Of a DNA stretch of 64,000 bases, positions 32,275 through 43,500 are shown one piece after another. Position 1 is the stretch's first letter, and each line of letters starts with the position of its first letter. The DNA is taken from positions 5,325,312 through 5,389,311 of the forward strand of contig NC_079483.1 in the NCBI RefSeq assembly GCF_026230105.1. The letters are read 5' to 3'. The stretch is from Diorhabda sublineata (lineage: Eukaryota > Arthropoda > Insecta > Coleoptera > Chrysomelidae). Below the pieces are notes generated by a model that did no database searches, was not told the DNA's origin, and saw only the letters and a program-made list of their open reading frames with translations. A program made the translations under genes and the position numbers.

Positions 32275-34477
32275 TGTAAATTGAACCAATAGGAAAATCA
32301 ATTATTAAAAATTTGTAGATATGAAATTATATTGTTGATGCGAAATATAATTATACTGTTAAATTTGGTTTTTTTTCCTTCTATCAATGGTAGATTTACC
32401 TGCAGGTTGTTGACTAGAGCAGCAAATTTTAAGAAGCAGCAAATATCTTTCAAAATTACCAAAAAAACTAATTTTGTAACAGAAGAGACCTAATATCAGA
32501 TGACTTAAAAACATAAACATATATAAAAAGTCTAAGAAATAAGAAATTTACTGAAACATTTCTTCATGAACAATTGATAAACGATGAGAGAAGCTTTTCT
32601 TGCTAAAAAAGGCAGAGAATCATTTTATTGATGTTAAAGTGTGAGTGTAATAAAAAATACGTACCAACTTTACTCATTGTGTAAGCTTTATTAGGATCTT
32701 ACACAAAGCCTTAGTTCTCAAGTTATTAAATTCAAATTTTATTTATAAAAAATAAAATTTGAATAATTGTGAACGAAGATTACAAATTTCAAAGGTCAAT
32801 AAAGAAAATAAAAGATTGATAGCCCAGAGGCGGCAAATCTGTAAATCAGCTATTGACTCATACAAAATAAAAAATATTTTTAATTAAATTTAATTACCTT
32901 TATGACCCCTTTCATATATTTAAATATAACTACTCATAGCTAAAGCTTGGTTTAAGCAACCAAAAGTAAAATAAATTAGCAGTAAACTAAACTTTCTTGC
33001 TGGTAATTTTTTGTTTAATGCAGTATATTGAGGATGATTTACTAATAAAAAAATGAATAGAAATTACGGAGATCGGCGCAATAACCAAAGAACAAGAATG
33101 TTTTAAATAAAACCACCAACAAAGACGGACCTGACGTATTCTGTGCTCATAACCTCACAAAATTAAGTAATTAAACTATGAAGTTAAAAGTTGGAGAACT
33201 TAATTTTAATTTATTGTTAATTTTCTGCAGAAACTACAAGGACAGTTTCAGGGTTTTTCAACAAATAATTAAATTTGTTAGTATATCTAATATCAATTAT
33301 TTTAATTCTATAACCTCTGATTAATAGTAAAAAATGTATTAAAAGTTTTTTTAATTAATAACATTTACTTTATATTCGTTTACATTCAAATTTCTAATGA
33401 CATTTAATCAAAATTATAAATTCAAAACATTGAATTTCTTTTAAAACTTTATTCACTCTTCTTCTAATATATGCTGTTGAAACAAATTACTAAAATCATA
33501 GATAAACTATTTGCAATTGTAAGTAATATAGCGACCTTAACAAACAGTATTATTTAATAAGTTTTGCTGAACTAGGTATATGAATCCACACTATTTAGTG
33601 GTGATTGGAGTTGTTCTTTAACAATATTACAAAAACAGTATCAGAACCTGTATAAAATAGCCAATTTTTAAAATAATGATGTTACTGTTCAATCTATTAG
33701 TAAAGTCCACTTCTTCCGCCCAAGCTTTTTAACTCATAATCATATCACAGGGTATGTTCTTTGAGGTTATCTATCCATCCCCAAACTTAACATAGAATAT
33801 CAGTGATTTTGTTCATGTGGAATGTAAATGCGCATATAATTTCTAGTACATTCAAAACAAAGGTACTTTTTGTCCAATTTTGTCAAGATACAATCCTTTA
33901 AATGATGATTACAATCATTTTCTCAAATACTCAATTTTTTAAATTATGCAGTTTGTATTTTGGTTTGTCACCACGTTGCCCATCCCAAACGAATACACGG
34001 TAGTTTTGGAAGGTAATTAAGTGTTTTTATGCCACATTTTAAAAAAATTAATTACTTAGACTTTATATGCAAATTATGTTTGTAATACTTCGATATATCA
34101 CTATTTTCGATTTATTTAAACTCTTCAAAATATTTCACTGTGATCATTAGATTTTTGAAATATAAGCAAATTAATGGAGAACTTATTCAAAATAGTTTGG
34201 CAGGAAATGTAAGGTTTATATATCCCTTATTAGAAAAAAAAATGAGTGGAAAATTGTCCTTATTATTGGACTTGCTATAGGCTCTAAAAGTTAATGTACA
34301 TAATTCTAGATCATCTTAGTGCAAAGTGTTATATGTTATAAATTAGTCACAAATATCAGTCATAGTTGATTCCTGTTCCTACCACTGAAGAATTTTGTCT
34401 TTTATATTTAGTGTTAGTGATACAAAAAACGAACTATATCTATTAATAAAAAGTATGTATTTGCATTGATTGAAAAA
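32275..34477. other. CLIP-190 3' UTR and intergenic DNA
   Basis: Sequence after the CLIP-190 stop is AT-rich; an ATTAAA near 32303 could serve as a poly(A) signal. At 32455-32540 a piece related to the fold-back element at 21240-21310 appears (AAAAACTAATTTTGTAACAG). No further gene was seen before RSPH9. CLIP-190 and RSPH9 are convergent, so both 3' UTRs lie here. Confidence 0.45.
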
Positions 34478-35323
34478 CTAAACAAAATAAGGACTAAGCA
34501 TAAATGGAACGTCTAAACAATTTTTGCCGTGTCCGAAATATAAAAAACCGTGCTTCGGTGTTCTCAACTTATGAAAAAACACCAAACCTGGCCAGTACAT
34601 TGATTTCAATACAACCATTTCCTCATTCTGTGTAATATGAATCATCCAACAACCTTCTGGAATATCGATGTCTATAGGATCCAAAAAATCAGTGGCGTAG
34701 TTATAATCATCTTTAGTTAATAGATTCGTATTTTGTTTTCTAGTAGGAACGCGGAAATGTAGAAAAGAATTCCATTCTCTGGCTTCTATAGTTGGCAATC
34801 CTTCGAAACTTAAGTTGTTAACTACCACTCCATCTGGTGATCTGAATATACCACCTCTCGGTATAACACTCGCATTATCCATTATTAAATAGACCGTAGA
34901 AGATAATCTGTCTTCTTCTTTGAGCTTTCTTATTTCCGGTTGTTTTCTTTTACCACTGATCAATGTTTCATCTTTTTCTATCAGAATGTCTATAATTATG
35001 GAAGGATCACCTTGGAACTTTGTCGTGCATAAAGGCGTTAACATTAGACCGTTTTGGGTCGGTTTGGGTAACAAACCCCAGTTGATACAGTTTCTACTAT
35101 AATAGAAAATTTTTCCATACAAAATATCTTTTTGATATCCATAAGCGATGTAATAATCTTTTTCAGCACCAAATATCTTACCCCAAAAATAAACGTGTTT
35201 AAAATGATTTTCGTTTTGTAAAATTCTCAAGGAATTGTGAAGTATTATACTTTCTTCTGTGCTTATTACGTGACCGAAATAACCAGATGCATCTAAACTG
35301 TATAAAATATCGTCGAGATTCAT
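34478..35323 (-). CDS. Rsph9: radial spoke head protein 9 homolog (RSPH9)
   Basis: Single-exon, 281-residue protein, close to the 276 residues of vertebrate RSPH9. RSPH9 is a structural part of the radial spoke head in motile 9+2 axonemes, transmitting signals from the central pair to dynein arms. Recognisable family landmarks are VYFWGKIFGAEKDYYIAYGY, the YYSRNCINWGLLP segment, VIPRGGIFRSPDG, FEGLPTIEA, and the C-terminal WPGLVFFHKLRTPKHGFLYF then GKNCLDVPFML. The start ATG at 35323 matches the conserved N-terminus (DDILYSLDASGYFGHVIS). In insects the expected sites are sperm flagella and possibly chordotonal cilia. The lack of introns among intron-rich neighbours could reflect an old retroposition, but no poly(A) relic was noted. 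Confidence 0.93.
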   Translation of the reverse strand: MNLDDILYSLDASGYFGHVISTEESIILHNSLRILQNENHFKHVYFWGKIFGAEKDYYIAYGYQKDILYGKIFYYSRNCINWGLLPKPTQNGLMLTPLCTTKFQGDPSIIIDILIEKDETLISGKRKQPEIRKLKEEDRLSSTVYLIMDNASVIPRGGIFRSPDGVVVNNLSFEGLPTIEAREWNSFLHFRVPTRKQNTNLLTKDDYNYATDFLDPIDIDIPEGCWMIHITQNEEMVVLKSMYWPGLVFFHKLRTPKHGFLYFGHGKNCLDVPFMLSPYFV

Positions 35324-35760
35324 TGTAAAATGTCACTTTGACATGAAGAGAAACCGAAAATCACAGAATACATAATCGAATAGTACATGATTTGATACTA
35401 ACAAGTAGACGCTCTAGGTCGGTTCTAGAACGGAAGTGACACGTACACGGGCTTATCGCCACGTCTAACCGCAGATGATAAACGGCAACATATGATTGAA
35501 AAGAAATATCGTCTGTTAAAAAATAGGCGGGACGAAAAAGTGATACGTACGTACGTACGAGAAAAAAAAAGTGAAATAAGGCGATAACATTGACGTGATG
35601 TACGTGTGTTGTAAGGCTATAACGGCAACGTTGACGTGATGTACATGTTTTGTAAGGCAATATCGACAGGGTGTTTTGAAAACAAAGTGAGGTAAGGCGA
35701 TAACGGTCGACGTGACGCAACAAAACAATATGCTCTGCCATTTTTAACTACCAAGTCAGT
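35324..35760 (-). promoter_or_regulatory. 5' flank of RSPH9 with repeated TGACGT-containing units
   Basis: About 50-bp imperfect repeats at 35570-35720 share GTAAGGC-ATAACG with TTGACGTGATGTAC. TGACGT (the CRE half-site core) recurs several times, and ACGTACGTACGTACG lies near 35550. The sequence is GC-richer than its surroundings. It may be promoter sequence or simply a tandem repeat; no TATA box stands out. Confidence 0.4.
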
Positions 35761-36284
35761 GTACATAAAATTTGACGTAGAATACACTGAGAAATTTTTT
35801 TATATATACACTCCGCAATAAAACGGATATTCAAGTATAACTTGAACGTAAGGAATTACAAAATATCAATTAGAAATTAGGAAAATCGTCGAAAATACGC
35901 CCTTTTAAATTTACAAAATTTTTTGTACCAGTTTTCAGTTACAAAATGATACTCACTTTGCAGTGAGTTTTATTTTCAATTGATTTTGCTACATAATGTT
36001 TTCCAAGCGCGGATCCAGGGGGGGGGTCATGACCCCCCAAACCCTGGTTAATTAACTTGGTTTTTTGTTTCTTATAAAAGGGCGTAAGTAGGAATATGTA
36101 AAAGTATTTTATACCGTGGATAAAGGGAGCCAATACCCCCAAATATTTCGAATATCAAAACAATACCTAATAAAACAAAAATAAAATGCTCAGGAAATTC
36201 AAAACTAAGAAGTAGAAGAATCTGACAGAAACTAATTAATATGAAGGTCAAAAACAACGTAATTAACTTATATTTTGTGGGTCA
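35761..36284. other. intergenic, with a G-run palindrome
   Basis: AT-rich except 36003-36050, where GCGGATCCAGGGGGGGGGTC is followed by ATGACCCCCCAAACCCTGG. GGGGGTCATGACCCCC is a perfect palindrome. A similar block in reverse orientation sits at 36915-36965, on the far side of an RTE fragment. Confidence 0.5.
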
Positions 36285-36950
36285 TCATCATCATCTATCA
36301 GCCATCTTCCATCCACTGCTGGATATAGGCCTCCTCTAGTTTAAACCATCTGTCTCTATCTTGAGCTGTATGTATCCAATTTCCTACAATTTTCTTTACA
36401 TCGTCACTCCATCTTGTTGGCGGCCTGCCTCTACTTCTCTTATCCATTCTTGGCCTCCACTCCAATATTCTTTTCGTCCATCTATTATCCGTCATTCGGG
36501 CTAAATGGCCTGCCCATTTCCATTTCTTTTGGGCTATAATTTCAATAATGTCCTTAACGTTTGTTCTTCTTATGTTCTCATTTGTAATTCTATCCCTTCT
36601 CGTAATTCCCAGCATCGCCCTTTCCATTGTCCGTTGCGCCACTCTCATCTTTCCTGCAGTTTGTCTCGTGAGGGTAAGCGTCTCTGCCCCATAGGACATC
36701 ACAGGTATAACACACTGCTCATATACTTTTCTCTTTAGGCTTATTGGTAAGTCTGATTTCAAGTTACTACTCAACTTGCCAAAAGTTACCCATCCTAACT
36801 GTATTCGACGCTTTATCTCACACGTTTGGTTATCTCTTCCTATCCTCACTTCATGGCCTAAATATTTTGTGGGTAAAAGGTTTAAATTGCCATGTCTTTG
36901 GGGAAGGACTCGTCCTAATACTAATGACCCCCCCCCCTTTGTCAAGACCC
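36285..36950 (-). mobile_element. RTE-type LINE 3' end with (GAT) tail
   Basis: A 215-codon open minus frame encodes the C-terminal region of an RTE reverse transcriptase protein: TKYLGHEVRI, LPISLKRKVYEQCVIPVMSY, YGAETLTL, QRTMERAMLGI, KWKWAGHLARM, RGRPPTRWSDDVKKI, and AYIQQWMEDG at the end. The stop is followed by TGATGATGATGATG, the kind of short-repeat tail typical of RTE insertions. The endonuclease and most of the RT domain are missing (5' truncation), but the frame is unbroken, so this is a relatively young insertion. Confidence 0.85.
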
Positions 36951-36983
36951 TGGATACGCCCTTGATGTTTTATCACCTTATAC

Positions 36984-38275
36984 ACTAGCGAGCACAAAAA
37001 TTGACCATATATTCGCACGCTCGCGGTAAAAAGTCAGTTTCAGTTATATAATGAGTACTCTATGTTGTTATTTTTTTTTGGTAAAGAAAAAATATCAAAC
37101 GAAAAGGAATCTTGAACAATGGCAAAGGATTATAATCAACAGTAAAGAAAATACAAGCTTAAATACTTCAAAATAATTTATTTGACATTAATCTATCAAT
37201 ATTTAGTGTTCCCTATCTTGGCTATAATAACAGCTTCCAATCGTTTTTCCATACTATCCCATTCTTCGGTAAGCGTCGTTTTGATGTCCGATTTCGTGGC
37301 TGGTGCAGTATTTTCATCTCTAACAATTCTCATTCTATAAATACTCGATAGGATTTAAATCTGGTTTACGTGCTGGTCAAATACTGCAGTATGGAACCTG
37401 CAGTGGACGGACATGATCCTGCATTAAGAAGTTTTCACCGATGAAACTTACGTAGAAAACGACGTGGTCCCCTAAAATTTCTTCCAAGTATCGGTTCGCT
37501 GTTAATCCCTCCGCCAGTTTCAAATCAACTCGGGTTTTGCTTCCATTGAAATGCCAGCCCAAACCATCCAGGAACAAGTACACTATGCTTTCATCTGAGG
37601 AGAATCAGAACCTTATTGTTTGTCAGTCCAATTAACGTGTGCTCTGGCAAATCCTAGACTAGGCTGGGGTTGATTTGGGGGCCAGTAGTTGGTCTTATTG
37701 GCTCAAGGTTAGCTGCATTAAGTCTTCTTCTGACTGTTCAGACACTCACAGTCACTATCTGAGCTCTTGTTGAACTTGAACACCAGTGAGGACTCGATTT
37801 CTCAGCAATGTGCTAACAATGAATCAGTCTATCTCTTCATTGTGTTCTTTTGGAAGTATGTCTTCCATAAAAGTTACCAGTCTCTTGGTAACGACGATAA
37901 ATTTTGGAAACAGTAGACTGAGTCATGTCCAGCTTACTGGCCACTTCTCACTAGCTATGGATTTTTTGCAATAGGGTGACCGCTTGAGCAGCCTTACCAC
38001 TTGTTGTGTCCATTTTAAGGTAGAATTCTTGACTGTTGTTAACTGAGATGTGTTTGTGTTTGGTGGCTAATTGATACACTTTTATAAGGGTGAGTTACCC
38101 CTAATTAGAACTATTGTAAACAAGCATAAAAAGAACAGTTACCAATCATATTGTTGGACTGTCAGAGAAACATTATAATATTTTATATAATTTTGAAGCT
38201 AATACTATTAAAGATCATACTAAAAAAATACAATTTCATGTTCAGCTTTTTTGCCAGTGACTTGTGATTACACGA
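36984..38275 (-). mobile_element. Tc1-like DNA transposon remnant
   Basis: On the minus strand, from about 38010, a degenerate transposase shows a helix-turn-helix (DMTQSTVSKIYRRYQETG), then TVRRRLNAANLEPIRPTTGP, a DWT-type step, GLGWHFNGSKTRVDLKL, RYLEEILGDHVVFY and ENFLMQDHVRP, then a decayed final DLNPIE-like motif near 37360. Stops and frameshifts are numerous. Possible ends are TACACTAGCGAGCACAAAAA (36984) and the complement of TACACTCGTGTAATCACAAG (about 38275). They match only partly. Confidence 0.7.
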
Positions 38276-38379
38276 GTGTATTTTCCTTTGTTTGACTAAC
38301 CTCTGAACGAATCTTCATTGCAGCCACCTTCATAGTTCATAATTGGTTTAGTGAGTTGTCACGTAGCGTTGAGTTCTTC

Positions 38380-38720
38380 TGATAGGCCCACTTGAAATTA
38401 CCGCCTATATCTTTTGGAAAAAACACCTTGACATGAAACTTTCAAGATCACTAGGCAGTCTCTAAGGCTTACCTTAATGTTGGAAACCCACCAAAAGCAT
38501 TCCAGATCTTCCATGATGACTTCAGTATGGTATAACCTAGTCTGGTTAATAGGTTAGTTACCAATCAAATTTCGCGCCTGTTTAAGTGGAGCAGAAGATC
38601 CATCAATGTGTGTCTTTGATTATCTCATGCCAGGTGTTTCCATCTAAGTCTGCACTGAGAGATGTAATCGCTATATTTTTGGCTAAGCCAAGAATGTCTT
38701 GGTGGTACTGCTAATCCAGC
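38380..38720. mobile_element. LINE 3' fragment
   Basis: TTTCGCGCCTGTTTAAGTGG with TCTCATGCCAGGTGTTTCCA here parallels TTTCGCGCCTGTTTAGCTGG with TCTCATTCCAGGCGTCTTCA at 838-900. It is therefore another copy of that LINE family in the same orientation, with many mutations. Confidence 0.5.
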
Positions 38721-39284
38721 CATCGCTTAACAGTTCATGTAGGTCATTTTGCACTCCAGCATAAGCCCAGGGCACACTGTTTCAACCATTAGTGGTTTTT
38801 ATGAGAGCCTACATTATATCAAAGATAATACTTCGGCTTGTAAGATGGTAGCATGTTTCCTAGTATAAAAAAATTGGGATGGGATCTTTGGATATCCTCC
38901 ACAGTTGCTTGCTCTGGAAATCCTTTCATTCTGAAGTCATTTGTTGTACCAGGTGGCTCCATTATTTTACATTGTGGGCTTAGAGTCTCCTCTCCACTGT
39001 TCTCTGTTACTAGTGTATGCCTCCAAGCTTAATTCTGTATTAGAAGCACTATTTTTAACTAATAAACATTGAATGGATATTGGATGTGAAAAAAAACTTG
39101 TGTAATTCTGAGAATGACATCATTTACTTGAAACAGTTGTCACAATAATTACATTTCACTCAAGTAAAGTGCAATTATCTGAATATACAATTTCATTTAA
39201 AAATATATCAAATAGAGACTGTATATTGCAAATTGAAACAAAAACTTTTTTTGATTAATAACAAATTAACTAAGTTACTAACAC
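38721..39284. other. RPB11 downstream flank, no gene seen
   Basis: AT-rich sequence beyond the RPB11 stop on the minus strand. No coding sequence or clear repeat was seen. Confidence 0.4.
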
Positions 39285-40082
39285 TTAGTCCAATCCTTCT
39301 TTCTTTTCTTTAATGGCTTCCTAAAATGATATCAAGACTTTAAAAATAGAAGCCATCAAACTGGCAATAAAATTTTGTAAAAAATGTGAATATTTGAAAA
39401 TTTCTTCATCTTGGTTAAGGACTAATATAAAAAAAATTTGAACATGAAAATATTTTTGGTTTATACCAACATTATAGCCGTCAATAGATATATAAAACAG
39501 TTTTATTTCCTAATAAAGTAAAAAAGAAAGTAAGCAAAATATTATTTAAGTCACATGGTTGTGTAGTTCAATATACTCGAAATGAAGGACATAAATTTCA
39601 TTATTTACCTTAAATCGTTCCTCAAATAAAGACAATTCAGAAATTAAGTCTGTAATAGCGTGCATCAAAGCCTCTTGCGGTGAATATTCAGAAGTTGTTT
39701 GTATCCTTAATACGAATTTATGTTCTAGTGGATGTGGTAATTTATAACCAGCAAATAATACATTGGGATCTTTCAAAAGTTGGCTGTAAAAAATTCCGAT
39801 AAAATAAAACCAAGCAAATGTATAATTAAAATATTTACGAATAGAGTTTTGTATTTACTTACTTCCTTATCATATTACCAAGCGTGTGATCTTCTTTGTT
39901 AATAGTAAATATAGCAGCATTGGGTACTTTTGTATCTTGTTCTCGAATAATCCTAAGAAAAGATTTAGATATAACTTTTAACTAAATCATATTCATGTTA
40001 TTATAACCATTATTTTGCGTGATACTCACTTCTTTTCTCCATCATACAATAAAAATGATTCAAAGGTCGGTGGCGCATTCAT
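39285..40082 (-). CDS. Rpb11: RNA polymerase II subunit RPB11, four exons
   Basis: Small Pol II core subunit that dimerises with RPB3 in the assembly platform, the counterpart of bacterial alpha. Exons on the minus strand: 40082-40030, 39952-39863, 39783-39609 and 39320-39285. They join in phase to 117 codons, the same length as human RPB11. Family landmarks are MNAPPTFESFLLYDGEKK at the start, DTKVPNAAIFTINKEDHTLG (exon 2), NQLLKDPNVLFAGYKLPHPL, TSEYSPQEALMHAITDL and SLFEERFK (exon 3). The last exon is only 36 bases and supplies EAIKEKKEGLD and the TAA. Reading straight through the exon 3 donor (AAGGTAAAT) gives a false 21-residue tail. Confidence 0.95.
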
Positions 40083-40534
40083 TCTGATTAATTAGTTTCT
40101 AAAATATTTAAAATAAATTTTATTAAACCACGACTGACTAACCGTGTATAAAACGTAGATAAATAATAAAAAATAAATATATATCAAAAAGAAGACTTCT
40201 TAGTTTTTGTTTTGATATTTGTGGCTTCTACCAATATAGGTGCTTAGCCACTGCAGATTGTAAATTCGGTGTTGATATTTTTTTGTTGCCAATTTATTAA
40301 TTTTGCGTCATTTTTATTCATGAGTAAACAAATGCTGCTTTTATTTATTATTTTAAATTCGTATATTTTCAAAACATTTAGTTTTATTTTTAGGATTAAT
40401 CGATAAACGCAATACATATTGGCAACACAGCGTCTATCAATTCTGAGTTTGCGATTGTCAAGAAGTGAGATGAGAAGAGAGTTGGTTTCTATGCGGTTAG
40501 TTTCTTATCCTCCTCTCTTCATAGTTCGCTGAAA
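40083..40534. promoter_or_regulatory. bidirectional promoter region between RPB11 and ERK
   Basis: Only 452 bp separate the two divergent start codons. The stretch 40430-40534 upstream of ERK is less AT-rich and carries CT-rich sequence (TCTTATCCTCCTCTCTTCAT). No TATA box at a convincing position was seen for either gene, as is common for housekeeping promoters. Shared control is inferred from geometry only. Confidence 0.6.
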
Positions 40535-43500
40535 ATGGCGGAAGCCACAGGTGCGGCAAGTGTTAATCCTAATGCCGAAATTGTTAGGGGCCAAGTTTTT
40601 GAAGTGGGTCCCCGTTATACAAATTTAGCTTACATTGGAGAAGGAGCTTATGGAATGGTTGTGTAAGTTATGTTTTATGCAGTTGTTTAGAAACAGTGAA
40701 CATACGCCCTAAAACAACAGAAAAAAATAGAGGTTTTAATATTTTTAACTGATGTTATTTCGTTCCTCACAATGTTCATTTTTTTGGAAACTGGTACTAA
40801 TATTAATACTTATATTTCAAGTAAAGAAGAAATGAGGTTATGTTTATTTAAGTGTTTCTTTTTTTTTCCAATACAACTCTATAAAATATATTTGAATGAC
40901 AGTTAGACTGTTTACATTTTGGTAAACAGCATGCAGTAAAAGTATGCTATATAATTTGAAATTACAATACGGCTATTATTTTTATTCATATAAACTAATA
41001 TTAATTATTATCACTGCTAGAATAGAAATAGAATTGCTATATAAATGGCGAGAATTTATTATGTATATTGCCATCAATTTACCTCCCTGTAGTGATGTTC
41101 GCACCCCTATTTTAGTAGTGCCATAAGCTCATAAATGCGAATTTTACATGAAAACCAAAACAAAAACCATTGTAAACGAAATGTTTTCTGGATAAGTTAA
41201 TTCGGTACTTGGGCGTACTAAATTCAGTGCATATAAAATTGAAGTTATCTTTACTGATTAGTGATGTAAAATGTAATGTAAAATCTACAGACAGTTCTAA
41301 AATTTTTTTTTAATGTTTAAACTAAAACTTGTGTTTAAACTTGAGTAAATCTTCATTTAGTGGAAGAAAGAACATCAAAAAATAAAATAATATTGAGCAA
41401 CATTGAATGAGGATTTTAAATTAAAATGAAATTCTTAAATCTAGCATAACCTGATAAATAGGTAGGTACGTCTTGGAAATCACCCTGGCTTCAAATGAAG
41501 ATAAAAAATATTTCTTATTGTTTTTGTCGATCTTTGGCTTAGATGTGTAGAACGGAATTAGAGTCATTTTTTCTTCCACTTTTTCTTATAACTACCTTTT
41601 GGAAATCTTTAATCTCATAGGAGGCTTTCACTTGAAAGAAAAAGCATTTTTCCTTCTTGTATATCACCACTTTTATATGGGAGATAAAACTTGTATTCCA
41701 TTTATGCCTGTGTCTGAAGATTCTTTACTATTGGCACTATTGAAATAGGAGTATGATTTGATATTTATCATTGTAACTAGTTTGAAAAGTATTTTTTTCA
41801 TTAAAAAAGGAGTTTTTTTAAACACACAAAGGGGTTAGTAATATTTACTTGTCTATAATTGTTCAGAAAGATGATAAAACTTAAAATATTGTTTCAAATT
41901 CTGTTAAGTAATTTTTTCACAATTCTTGATAAATTGAACTCACTTGTTTATTTATGAATTGTGTATATTTTTCATATTATTCCATCCCGTTTTCCCTATA
42001 ATAGAAAGTTTTCTTTGATATATGAAACAATTTAAAAGTATATTATGATTAATGAGAAAAATATGGATTTTTCTGAAGGAAGTGCAGTAGCCACAACAAA
42101 CAATTACCTACGCTTTCTCTCTTAAATCAGGATCTAAGACCATAGATTGAATTAGTCGTCTACAGGCAGTGGAATGTGTGATTGAAATAGTCTAGAGAGT
42201 TTTCCAGCAATTTAATATATTGCGGAAATGAAAGGAAGTAAAGAAAGTTATTTCTCGAATGATTCCACTCTTTTGTCCCTATAGTACTTTGATTTCTTTG
42301 ATATATGAAATAATCTAAAAGTATATCATGCTTAATTAGAAAAATGTGAATTTTTCTCGAATAATGAATACAATAATCAATTACATGTTTCTTAAAGCAG
42401 GACTATAGATTGAACTAGTCTACAGACAGTGAAACATCCAAATGAAATGGTCTAGAGAATTTTCCAGCAAATTAATTTATTGCTAAAATAGGTGGCAATG
42501 TTTTCAAGTACTCTATAAAAATACTAAATGCTTTGAAATAACAATAGTTAATATGGAAATTTTCAAACTAAATTGTTATAACAGTTCTACCTTTGATGCG
42601 ATTGACTAGTAACCTATTTCAGATCAAATTACTTCAGATTTTCTCTCAAAATTTTAATATATTTCTTCAATGACAATGACACAAATTCTCTTCATGTATT
42701 TTCTTAATTTTCCAGATCAGCAATGGATGCAGTTACCAAAACAAAAGTGGCAATTAAGAAGATATCTCCTTTTGAGCATCAGACGTATTGTCAAAGGACC
42801 CTCAGGGAAATCAAAATACTCACAAGGTTTAAACATGAAAATGTAAGTATTGAAAATAGTCATGCGCATTTCTGTTCCAATTACAGGTGGAAAATAGTAT
42901 TATTTAAAATGAAATTGAAAAAAAACTATTTAAATAAATTGAAATAAAAATTCCATTGTTTGTAAAATTTTTTTATTAAATTAAATAAATGGAAAACTCA
43001 GGAATAGCTGATGTTTTACAGTGGCAATAATCTACTATCATGTGGTCAGTTTTTGGGGAGATGTGGTAATATTTATTGACATGAAATATTTTTAATTTTC
43101 ATAAATTAATAAACGAGAAATTGTTATTGATAAACTGCTCTGGTTTGAATTTTAATAACCAGTAGATGTTGTGAATGTGCCTTTGCCAGATTTTCTATTT
43201 CATATCATCATCTTTATTTACAATTTTTTCCAAACAGTTGATTTATAGACATAAATAATAAAGGGGTTAAAATACACTATGGACGAGGACAAGCTTTTTG
43301 TTTACTTTTGATTGAAATATGAAACATAAACACGTTAACTAATTAAATTTCTACTTGTGCATAAGTTCCAAAATAGTGTGAACGCATTTTCAATAATAGA
43401 ATTTTTAGTTAGTACATACCTGCCATTAAATAATAAATTGTTTTCTGGATCCTCACTTGATCCATGTGTAATGACTAATTATTGGAATTAAAATTAAATT

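Noticed and set aside
36003..36050. G-rich palindrome as a CRISPR or terminator-like hairpin
   Set aside because: This is an animal genome; the block matches a dispersed repeat seen again at 36915-36965.
36298..36945. 215-codon minus frame as a host gene
   Set aside because: Clear RTE LINE C-terminus with GAT-repeat tail; a 5'-truncated retroposon.
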